Source: Priestia megaterium | Lineage (GTDB): Bacteria; Bacillota; Bacilli; Bacillales; Bacillaceae_H | Length of the DNA stretch: 64,000 nt | Assembly (NCBI RefSeq): GCF_023824195.1 | Contig: NZ_CP085448.1 | Span: forward strand, 38,912 to 102,911 | Direction of reading: 5' to 3' | Shown: one piece after another, positions 34,680-41,834 of the stretch | Numbering within the stretch: the stretch's first letter is position 1 | Layout: each line of letters opens with the position of its first letter | Program-made: the position numbers and the translations under genes | Notes under the pieces: generated by a model | What the model saw: the letters and a program-made list of their open reading frames with translations, nothing else | Told to the model about the DNA's origin: nothing | The model's database searches: none

Positions 34680-35423
34680 ATGTTAAATGTTGAAGAGAAG
34701 GTAGTTATTTTAACTGGAGCTTCAAGTGGAATCGGTGAAGCAACTGCTAAAGTACTTGCTAATAAAGGAGCTAAGGTTGTACTATCTGCAAGACGTGAGG
34801 ACCGATTACGAAAACTCAAGTCAGAAATTGAAAATCGAGGTGGTACAGTCGAATATAAAGTAACAGACGTTACTTCTCAACAACAGTTAGAAGATCTTGC
34901 AAGTTTTACCCTAGATAACTTTGGACAAATTGATGTCCTGATTAACAATGCTGGTTTTATGCCCCTTTCTTATTTGCATGAAAAAAGAGTGACAGAATGG
35001 GAACAAATGATTGATGTAAATGTAAAAGGTGTCCTTTATGGTATTGCTGCGGTTCTCCCCTATATGAGAAGAAAAAAACAAGGGCATATTATTAATGTTT
35101 CTTCTGTTGCAGGGCACATAGCTTTTCCGTCAAGTGCTGTCTATTCAGGTACGAAATTTGCTGTAAGGGCTATTACTGAAGGGCTGCGACAGGAAGAAGT
35201 AGAAAATAATGTTCGTACAACAATTATTTCACCTGGGGCAGTGGATACAGAATTGGTAAATTGCATTTCTAATCAAGAAATTAAAAAAGGTATTGAAGAA
35301 CAGATTAGGGAATTTGGACTTCCTGCGGAAGCAATTGCTAATTCGATTTTATATGCAATTTCTCAACCAGATAATATAGCTGTCAATGAAATAATTGTAA
35401 GACCAACTAAACAGGAAATATAA
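34680..35423 (+). CDS. Short-chain dehydrogenase/reductase
   Basis: 247 residues, classical SDR. The cofactor motif is TGASSGIG (residues 12-19), then NNAG (about 88-91), catalytic Ser in INVSSVAG, and YSGTK for Tyr and Lys (about 152-156). SARREDR after the second strand suggests NADP(H). Substrate unknown. Ribosome-binding site is GAAAGGA. It is followed by a MerR regulator in the same direction after 99 bp, a common pairing in which the regulator responds to an aldehyde or drug. Confidence 0.88.
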   Translation: MLNVEEKVVILTGASSGIGEATAKVLANKGAKVVLSARREDRLRKLKSEIENRGGTVEYKVTDVTSQQQLEDLASFTLDNFGQIDVLINNAGFMPLSYLHEKRVTEWEQMIDVNVKGVLYGIAAVLPYMRRKKQGHIINVSSVAGHIAFPSSAVYSGTKFAVRAITEGLRQEEVENNVRTTIISPGAVDTELVNCISNQEIKKGIEEQIREFGLPAEAIANSILYAISQPDNIAVNEIIVRPTKQEI

Positions 35424-35522
35424 TAAAGAAAGATATTGATATTTGTGGCTCACTTTTTTGTAAGTGGGCCTTTATTCCATAGTTATATGTAATAAATAAT
35501 AAAGAGACAGGAGGTATTAACT

Positions 35523-35936
35523 ATGAGCTATACAATTAGTCAGGTATCAGATCAAACAGGCTTATCAATTCATACTTTGCGATATTATGAAAAAGAAGGT
35601 ATTACTCCGATTATTAAGCGAAATGAAAGTGGCAGACGTATTTATGAAGCTAAAGATATTGAATGGCTTAAATATATTTGCTGTTTCCGAGCAACGGGTA
35701 TGACCATTGCTGATTTAAAAGAATTTGTAGCTCTTGTAATGCGGGGTGATGAAACAATTGATCAACGAATATCAATGCTTAAAAAACAAAATGAAAACAT
35801 AAATTCAAAAATAAATCAATTGATGTCTTATCAAGCAATGATTGACCATAAAATTAACTGGTACAGCAAGGATATAGGTCATAGTAAAGTTTGTCCTAGA
35901 GAAGGAAGTATTGAGAATCGAATGAATTCAGAGTAA
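35523..35936 (+). CDS. MerR-family regulator (AdhR-like)
   Basis: 137 residues. N-terminal winged helix: YTISQVSDQTGLSIHTLRYY, EKEGITPIIKRNESGRRIYE. A coiled coil follows (ETIDQRISMLKKQNENINSK). One Cys near CCFRATGMTIAD and a late Cys (KVCPREG). The early HTLRYYEKEG...RRIYE is typical of MerR members controlling nearby oxidoreductases. AGGAGG precedes ATG. Likely regulates the SDR gene upstream. Confidence 0.85.
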   Translation: MSYTISQVSDQTGLSIHTLRYYEKEGITPIIKRNESGRRIYEAKDIEWLKYICCFRATGMTIADLKEFVALVMRGDETIDQRISMLKKQNENINSKINQLMSYQAMIDHKINWYSKDIGHSKVCPREGSIENRMNSE

Positions 35937-36150
35937 AAATATTAATTAAAATTATTTATTGTTTTTCCACTTTCATTCTTTTATCCTTCCATGAAAATTG
36001 TTACTTCGTTATAAAACCTGATATTACATCATTCTAGGTAGCATAAAGATAGATATAAGAAAAGCCCCCAAATTTATGAGGACTAATAGAATCTTTCTTG
36101 TATATCCTTTCAATTGGAAGGGATTCTCATTAACTTAAAAGTGATAATGT

Positions 36151-36489
36151 TTAATAGAATACTTCAATTAGGAATCCTTCAGGTGACTCTACATAAAAGG
36201 TATAACGATGTAATTGTTTTGGCGGTTCTACGTTAAATCCTCCTTCTTTCAATCTTTGATTGATTTTGTTTACCTCCTCTTCATTTTTCTGAGAGAATCC
36301 AATATGGAAACTTTTTGGATAATGGACTTCATTACCCTTCATTAAAGTAAGCACAAAATCATCATTATCCAACATTACTGCAAAGCCTTTTCCTTTGCTT
36401 GACTTACATGTTAAACCAAAATAGGTTTCCAAAAAAATCTGAGTAGCCGGTACGTCTGTAACAGTTAGATTGAGGTGATTAATTTTCAT
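36151..36489 (-). CDS. Glyoxalase/VOC-superfamily protein
   Basis: 112 residues: MKINHLNLTVTDVPATQIFL, ETYFGLTCKSSKGKGFAVML, YPKSFHIGFSQKNEEEVNKI, YTFYVESPEGFLIEVFY. These are the paired beta-alpha-beta units of the vicinal oxygen chelate fold. Metal ligand candidates are His5, His in SFHIGF and Glu in LIEVFY. This family includes glyoxalases and antibiotic-binding proteins; which one is open. GAAAGGAT precedes ATG. It stands alone; a separate terminator is at 36683-36718. Confidence 0.8.
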   Translation of the reverse strand: MKINHLNLTVTDVPATQIFLETYFGLTCKSSKGKGFAVMLDNDDFVLTLMKGNEVHYPKSFHIGFSQKNEEEVNKINQRLKEGGFNVEPPKQLHRYTFYVESPEGFLIEVFY

Positions 36490-36739
36490 TTTTTGATCCT
36501 TTCTTAAGTCAGTATATTAAACTGTTCTAATCAATAAACGTTTTATATTTACCTTATATTTTATATAAATATTTAATCTTTATTATCCATCAAGAGATGT
36601 ATCTTCTCAGTCGATTTTTACTACTAAAGTCTAAAAAATCATTTTCAATACTTTTAAGGTGCTTAATTTCGTTAGCAAAATAAAAAGCAACCTCCGGTCG
36701 TCGGTAGAGGTTGCCTTTTGAACATCATCATTATGGAAT

Positions 36740-36941
36740 TACATATTAACATTTTTTTCTAAAAAAAGCTATCTCTACGGGGATATTGCATATGTATAAA
36801 ATGTGCGCTTTTTATACATTCTCGTTTCCTTCAGCTGTCCGAAGAACGTAGTCATATCAACGATGTATAAAAAGCTGCATAAAGGAGAAACAAGGCTCCA
36901 TCGAGAACCCTTTTCCCAATAGGGGTTCTCTTTTTTATGTG
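36740..36941 (+). ncRNA. Candidate structured leader at the start of the third array
   Basis: Sister of 1160-1412. Hairpin with TGTATAAAATGTGCGCTTT (about 36793-36818), GCTGCAT box, terminator GAGAACCCTTT...AGGGGTTCTCTTTTTT (36903-36937), then directly the first dif-like site. Confidence 0.4.
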
Positions 36942-37095
36942 TGTTCCGGAAAGAGGTATTATGTCAACTAACTTTGTATAGGATATACAGTCTAAAAACA
37001 GAAAAAAACTACTGGACCTTATCAGTAGTTTTTTCTAACATAAAACGAATTACACCAAGTTGATACCTTGCGGCGTCTTATGTAGTTTGCTTAAA
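36942..37095 (+). repeat. dif-like site 31 and full header
   Basis: Site 36942-36969: arm TGTTCCGGAAA, spacer GAGGTA (as in site 1), arm TTATGTCAACT. Palindrome 36976-36988, terminator 37000-37036, motif 37064-37095. The gene-free body to 37255 matches 10960-11130. Confidence 0.8.
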
Positions 37096-37317
37096 ATATA
37101 GAATTTTACTCGTTATGGACAATTCACCTAAAAATATGTCAATGAATATAGCGTAGTTAGCATTTTTAGAGTCATCCGTCTTTCTAAAAATAGACCTTCT
37201 TTCAAAATTTTAATCACTAAAAAACATTGGCTAAGCTTAAGTCAATGTTTTTTTATGTAGAAATATATATAACTCCCCAACACAGAATTAATTAATCCAT
37301 GTTGAGGAGCTTTTTAA

Positions 37318-37491
37318 TTAATAGTGCTTTTTATTTTTACAGCAGCAATCATGTTTTTTATCTTTATCTTTATTTTTATTGTCTTTTTTATAACAAGGAT
37401 CGTCGTAATAATAGTAATAGCAGCATTTTTTATAATATTTCTTCTTATTTTTTGAGGAGTCAGAATCATAATCATTTTTCCAATAGCCCAT
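37318..37491 (-). CDS. Small Lys/Tyr/Cys-rich spore-type protein
   Basis: 57 residues: MGYWKNDYDSDSSKNKKKYY, KKCCYYYYYDDPCYKKDNKN, KDKDKKHDCCCKNKKHY. The start follows AGAGGTG at 6 bp; GTG three codons earlier overlaps that site. Cys clusters in a Lys/Tyr background resemble the gene at 7914. Upstream on the minus strand is GGACAAGCATATGCTATATTG, the box seen before other spore genes. Confidence 0.6.
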   Translation of the reverse strand: MGYWKNDYDSDSSKNKKKYYKKCCYYYYYDDPCYKKDNKNKDKDKKHDCCCKNKKHY

Positions 37492-37639
37492 TAGATTCAC
37501 CTCTTTATAAAGATTTCGCCTTACAATATAGCATATGCTTGTCCTATTTAAATGGTGAAAAAATAAGGTCTTTTTGTATGTTTGTCTATTTTAAAATTTT
37601 TTCAGTATATTTTATACACTTTAAAAAGAGAAAAAGCCA

Positions 37640-37851
37640 CTTACAGTATGTTAGCTAAGAATGCATACAGTTGAGTAGCTTGCTCAAATGATAAAAAAGT
37701 ATTCAATTTAGGCAAGTTACCTAACAGAGAATGAAAACATATAGTGTAGTTAGAATGCTTTCAGCTCTGAATCCGTATCTTTTTGGCCTTCTTTTTACGC
37801 CTCCCTGATCTATAAATTCAAAAAGCTCTTAGAATAAATTATTCTAAGAGC
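37640..37851 (+). repeat. Damaged site and conserved gene-free body
   Basis: A remnant XerD-like arm (GTATGTTAGCT) is fused to a shortened motif (TTGAGTAGCTTGCTCA). Then comes the conserved body (AGGCAAGTTACCTAACAGAG ... GAATCCGTATC) and a terminator (37821-37856). Same body as 3640-3780 and 10260-10390. Confidence 0.65.
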
Positions 37852-38007
37852 TTTTCCGATAAAAAACATTATGTTAACTAAACATGTATACGATATACAG
37901 CATAAAAAGAGAAAAAACTACTGGACATTATCAGTAGTTTTTTCATCCACCTACATACATTTGTTGTTAGGACGATGTTTGTGACATCTTGAATAGTGTG
38001 CTCAAAT
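37852..38007 (+). repeat. dif-like site 32 and header
   Basis: Site 37852-37879: arm TTTTCCGATAA, spacer AAAACA, arm TTATGTTAACT. Palindrome 37886-37898, terminator 37910-37946, motif ending 38007 (GATGTTTGTGACATC stem). Confidence 0.87.
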
Positions 38008-38124
38008 TATAGAATGTTATTCATTAGTTGTTATATGACAATGAATTACGTATTTCACAGGAGTAGTTAACGTGCATAAAATGAGATTGTGATATTCAAC
38101 TATATTTGAAAGGATGTAATTATT

Positions 38125-38346
38125 ATGTATCCTCCTTACGCTACGTCATACTATCTCAAACAAGAAACGTTATCGAGGGTTAACCCATGGGTACAATATG
38201 GGTTAAATGAAGCTCAAAAAACATCGATTCCTCATGCTATGATGGAAGTAGCAGCTATTACTTATCTGATGGGTAAAGGATATGATCCAAGAACAGCACG
38301 TCAAATTGTCGAATCATGGGAAGTTAATGAAATGTTTTATCTGTGA
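38125..38346 (+). CDS. Small conserved protein of unknown function
   Basis: 73 residues: MYPPYATSYYLKQETLSRVN, PWVQYGLNEAQKTSIPHAMM, EVAAITYLMGKGYDPRTARQ, IVESWEVNEMFYL. The second half is helical (GYDPRTARQIVESW looks like a UBA-like helix turn). Tyr/Pro head as in coat proteins. AAAGGATG lies 8 bp before ATG. I do not know the family. Only gene of its module. Confidence 0.6.
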   Translation: MYPPYATSYYLKQETLSRVNPWVQYGLNEAQKTSIPHAMMEVAAITYLMGKGYDPRTARQIVESWEVNEMFYL

Positions 38347-38402
38347 TAAGTGAATAGATAAATGAATATGTTAAGAAGCTTGTTCAATTCAACAAGCTTC
38401 TT

Positions 38403-38565
38403 GTTTCCTAGAATTTTGATTATGTTAACTAATAATGTATACCATATACAGCTTAAAAAAGGAAAAAACCTACTGGACAGAGATCAGTAGGTTTTTTCTG
38501 TTTAGAGAAACGAATAAGGGTTCGAAAGTAGTCGATGCCTCCCGGCGTCTTGAGTAGTTTGCTCA
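38403..38565 (+). repeat. dif-like site 33 and full header
   Basis: Site 38403-38430: arm GTTTCCTAGAA (9/11 to B. subtilis dif), spacer TTTTGA, arm TTATGTTAACT. Palindrome 38437-38449, terminator 38460-38499, motif 38534-38565. It opens the 2.9-kb exporter module. Confidence 0.9.
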
Positions 38566-38577
38566 AGTTATAAAAAT

Positions 38578-39327
38578 TTACCCTAATTTGCGTTTAAATT
38601 CTTTACTGGCGAAGAAGTAAGCGATGACCATGATACCGACGCACCAGGCAAGTGCGATCCAGATATCGTTGCCAACAGACCCATTATACAAGAGTGCACG
38701 AATCGTATTCACGATTGAAGTCACGGGCTGGTTCTCAGCAAATGCACGAACAATTTTAGGCATCGTTTCAGTGGGAACAAAGGCGGAACTGATAAAAGGT
38801 AGGAAAATCAGTGGGTACGAGTAGCCTGTGGCCCCTTCCATAGATCTCGCTGTCAACCCTGGAATAACAGCCAGCCATGTTAGGGCTAGCGTAAACAGCC
38901 CGAGTATCCCGGCTACCGCCAGCCAATCCAGGATATCAGCGCTAGAACGAAAACCCATCAGGAGCGCAACGAGGATAACTACCACGATAGTAAGCGCATT
39001 AGAAACAAGGGATGTCAACACGTGAGCCCATAATACGGAAGAACGTTTAATAGGCATTGTAATGAAACGCGCCATCAGTCCACTTTTTACATCCGTAAAC
39101 AGTCGCACGGAAGTATAAGCGACGCCGGATGCGATAGCCATCAGCAAGATTCCCGGTAATAAATAATTGACGTAATTGTCTGTTCCTGTATTTATGGCGC
39201 CACCAAATACGTAGACAAACAGTAACATCATCATAATCGGCGTAATTGCCACCGTAATAATCGTATCCGGACTGCGCATGATGTTGCGCATCAAACGCTC
39301 TAGTAATACACCTGTTTTGTTTTTCAT
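38578..39327 (-). CDS. ABC-2 type drug exporter permease (DrrB-like)
   Basis: 249 residues with six hydrophobic segments: TIITVAITPIMMMLLFVYVF, YLLPGILLMAIASGVAYTSV, ALTIVVVILVALLMGFRSSA, FTLALTWLAVIPGLTARSME, then a signature LPFISSAFVPTETMP and VGIMVIAYFFASKEF at the end. This is the ABC-2 permease pattern of DrrB-like daunorubicin exporters. It begins directly after the ATPase gene. Base composition is clearly richer in G+C than its neighbours, a sign of transfer. Confidence 0.88.
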   Translation of the reverse strand: MKNKTGVLLERLMRNIMRSPDTIITVAITPIMMMLLFVYVFGGAINTGTDNYVNYLLPGILLMAIASGVAYTSVRLFTDVKSGLMARFITMPIKRSSVLWAHVLTSLVSNALTIVVVILVALLMGFRSSADILDWLAVAGILGLFTLALTWLAVIPGLTARSMEGATGYSYPLIFLPFISSAFVPTETMPKIVRAFAENQPVTSIVNTIRALLYNGSVGNDIWIALAWCVGIMVIAYFFASKEFKRKLG

Positions 39328-40089
39328 TTAGCTCTCCTCCTTTTTGCCGATGATTGAGAGGAAGATTTCCTCCAATGTTGGCTGCTTCTCAATGTATTCC
39401 ACTTTTGCTGGGGGGAACATCTCTTTGAGTTCGGTAAGAGTACCGGTCTTGATGATTTTTCCGCCATGTAGGATGGCTATACGGTCTGCCAATTGTTCAG
39501 CTTCCTCCAAATATTGAGTTGTGAGCAAGATGGTCGTACCGCCGCCAGCAAGCTCTTTGACGGTGTTCCAGACTTCAATCCGGGCTTCCGGATCAAGTCC
39601 TGTCGTGGGTTCGTCGAGAAAAATGACTGCTGGCGCCCCAATCAGACTCATAGCTATGTCAAGACGGCGCTTCATCCCGCCAGAATATTGATCCGCCCGG
39701 CGGTTGGCTGCGTCGGTCAGGCTGAATCTTGCAAGTAGATTGTCAGCTACTTGATAGGGATTAGATACCCCTCGCAACTTGGCGATCATTATCAGGTTTT
39801 CTTTCCCAGTGAGCATGCCGTCTAAAGCTGCGAACTGCCCCGTTAGGCTGATGCTCTGGCGAACGTCAGCCGATTGACGCTGGACGTCAAAGCCGTAAAT
39901 ACTTACTTCGCCGTTATCGGCCTTCATCAGTGTTGAGAGAATGTTGACTGTCGTCGTCTTGCCTGCTCCATTTGAACCCAGCAGTGCGAAAATTTCACCA
40001 CGATGCACCTCAAAATCTACTCCTTTTAAAACTTCTTTGTCTTTAAAAGATTTTTTTAACCCTTTTACAGAAATAGCTTCATTCTTCAT
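39328..40089 (-). CDS. ABC exporter ATPase (DrrA-like)
   Basis: 253 residues. Walker A GSNGAGKTT (about 39-47), Q-loop SLTGQFAALD, signature YSGGMKRRLDIA (about 139-150), Walker B VIFLDEPTTGLDP, and H-loop replaced by LLTTQYLEEAEQL, the Q form common in DrrA-like ATPases. It powers export with the permease that follows it. Ribosome-binding site GGAGG. Higher G+C than the flanking array. Confidence 0.9.
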   Translation of the reverse strand: MKNEAISVKGLKKSFKDKEVLKGVDFEVHRGEIFALLGSNGAGKTTTVNILSTLMKADNGEVSIYGFDVQRQSADVRQSISLTGQFAALDGMLTGKENLIMIAKLRGVSNPYQVADNLLARFSLTDAANRRADQYSGGMKRRLDIAMSLIGAPAVIFLDEPTTGLDPEARIEVWNTVKELAGGGTTILLTTQYLEEAEQLADRIAILHGGKIIKTGTLTELKEMFPPAKVEYIEKQPTLEEIFLSIIGKKEES

Positions 40090-40210
40090 ACGTTTTTCCT
40101 CCTTATAAAAAGCTCCACAAGTCTGCTTACCAGAGCTGTAATTATCCAGCTGAGCGCCTTGCGGAGCTAGATTCCCTATACTCTACTATTTAGTCTGACT
40201 TATAATCTGT

Positions 40211-40284
40211 ATAACTTAGTACTGAGTTAAAAAAATAACTGAATAGCGAAAGTGACAATCCACATTTGTAACTAGCTATTCAGT
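40211..40284. promoter_or_regulatory. Possible PadR operator and hairpin between DUF1048 and ATPase genes
   Basis: ATAACTTAGTACTGAG (40211-40226) recurs as ATAACTTAGTACCGAA (about 41075-41090) before padR, with a third related ACTGAGTACCGGG near 41161. Repeats before two genes of one operon suggest a shared repressor site. An inverted repeat ACTGAATAGC / GCTATTCAGT (40238-40247, 40275-40284) lies beside it. Confidence 0.45.
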
Positions 40285-40289
40285 CGGTA

Positions 40290-40643
40290 TTACTGATTGA
40301 ATTTATTTTTCCCTAATCGTTCCATGATACTCTGATTCAAATCTTCACGATACTTGGCCATATAGGTCCTAGCATTTGCCACTAGTTCATCAGCAAAGGA
40401 AGCCACGTCGTCCCCAGTGATTTCTAGCACTTGTCTACCTTCTGCAGCACCTGCTTCAAATAACTCAATTAATTCATACTGCATGTGTAACATATCCATC
40501 CCGTTTCCAGATGAGAAATTCCACATGTAGTTTTGAATTTTCTTAAATACAAACTGGTAGTCCTTTGGCAGGTCTTCAACCCGTGCCATCATCATTTTAT
40601 ACTCTTTTTTATCACCAATCATTTTTTTGAATATTTCTATCAT
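40290..40643 (-). CDS. DUF1048 protein
   Basis: 117 residues, helical: MIEIFKKMIGDKKEYKMMMA, RVEDLPKDYQFVFKKIQNYM, LIELFEAGAAEGRQVLEITG, DDVASFADELVANARTYMAK. This is the DUF1048 family, often paired with PadR regulators and ABC exporters. Function is not established; a co-regulator or adaptor role is likely. GGAGG precedes ATG, 71 bp after padR. Confidence 0.85.
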   Translation of the reverse strand: MIEIFKKMIGDKKEYKMMMARVEDLPKDYQFVFKKIQNYMWNFSSGNGMDMLHMQYELIELFEAGAAEGRQVLEITGDDVASFADELVANARTYMAKYREDLNQSIMERLGKNKFNQ

Positions 40644-40714
40644 GTCATTTTTCCTCCTTTTTTATAAAGCTTAATAAGATCCTCTAAAAATATCCGATGT
40701 ACTATCTTATGAAG

Positions 40715-41017
40715 CTAGTTTGACTTCAAGACGTTGATTTTTGATGATACAAAATCCCACCTTTTCCAAAACAACTCAAGTTCCTTACGCCCAGCCTCAT
40801 TAAGTGAGTAAAACTTGCGGGGTGGGCCCATATCTGATGGTTTTTTTTCTATGTTCACCAGTTTTTTCTTTTCTAATCGTACGAGAATAGTGTAGACCGT
40901 TCCTTCTACGACCTCGGTAAACCCAAGCTCGTTCAGGCGGCGTGTAATCTCGTAGCCATAGGTTTCATGGCGGCTGATAATTTCTAACACACAGCCTTCC
41001 AGCGAACCCTTCAGCAT
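40715..41017 (-). CDS. PadR-family transcriptional regulator
   Basis: 100 residues: MLKGSLEGCVLEIISRHETY, GYEITRRLNELGFTEVVEGT, VYTILVRLEKKKLVNIEKKP, then DMGPPRKFYSLNEAGRKELE. This is a PadR winged helix with the conserved GPPRKFYSL-x-EAG wing. It very likely represses its own operon with the exporter, released by the drug. GGAGG precedes ATG. First gene of the four. Confidence 0.9.
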   Translation of the reverse strand: MLKGSLEGCVLEIISRHETYGYEITRRLNELGFTEVVEGTVYTILVRLEKKKLVNIEKKPSDMGPPRKFYSLNEAGRKELELFWKRWDFVSSKINVLKSN

Positions 41018-41305
41018 TTCAGTTAAATTTTCGATGTTCAGAACCTCCTCTATTTTGTCTGACTTATATTCAGTATAACTTAGTACCGAAGCGAATTTTC
41101 ACTTAATAACTTTTTGAAAATCATGCTATTAAGTAATACTTATTATATGTATATTGTATTACTGAGTACCGGGTATTACAACTATTTTTTAAAAAATATT
41201 TTTAAAGCCAGCTATCTCCATGGAATATAGCCAATTTTCTTTATAGAGACGTACTGTCAGAGAATATTTTCTCAGTACAAGAACAGATGGGTTGAAAATC
41301 TTATG

Positions 41306-41449
41306 AATACTGAGAAAATCCATTATGTTAACTACATATGTATACGATATACAGCTTAAAAACAGAAATACCACCCCATGAGATTAAGGTAGTTTTCCTG
41401 TAACGCAATCATATTTTTTTGATTATTCAATTCATCTGGAGTAGTTTGT
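41306..41449 (+). repeat. dif-like site 34 and damaged header
   Basis: Site 41306-41333: arm AATACTGAGAA (weak), spacer AATCCA, arm TTATGTTAACT. Palindrome 41340-41352, weak hairpin 41363-41400, motif CTGGAGTAGTTTGTTC ending 41449. It closes the exporter module. Confidence 0.75.
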
Positions 41450-41560
41450 TCTAATCAATGCTCTTTATTCATGGCTAAAAACTATTTATTACATATGTCC
41501 AAACTTCTTATCATATATTTTCAAAGGATTTTTCGCTTGGAGATGATGGGAGGCATTTAG

Positions 41561-41632
41561 ATGTATGAACATGATTTTATATTTAAGACAGTATACGATT
41601 TAAACAGTAAGGAAATTAAATATGATAAATGA
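41561..41632 (+). CDS. Very short peptide, possibly a truncated gene
   Basis: MYEHDFIFKTVYDLNSKEIK then YDK and a stop (23 residues), 7 bp after GGGAGG. It may be the start of a gene cut by the header remnant at 41703. Weak evidence. Confidence 0.25.
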   Translation: MYEHDFIFKTVYDLNSKEIKYDK

Positions 41633-41702
41633 GTTTTTAGAAAAGAAAGAAAAACCTTAGTCAATATTCAAAATAATAAACTTTAACTTTTCCAACAAAG
41701 AA

Positions 41703-41775
41703 TGAATAGCGTATACAGCCTAAAAACAGAAAAAACTCTCGGGGGTCTGTCCTATGGTCAGTAGTTTTTTCATAA
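41703..41775 (+). repeat. Header remnant
   Basis: Right half of a palindrome (GCGTATACAGC) and a partly mismatched terminator, next to the end of the large surface gene, for which it may serve as terminator. No dif-like site is left. Confidence 0.5.
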
Positions 41776-41834
41776 TATATATAAAATAAATTATTAGGAT
41801 AAAAAAAGCCAAGAAAACTTGGCTTAGAAAATTA

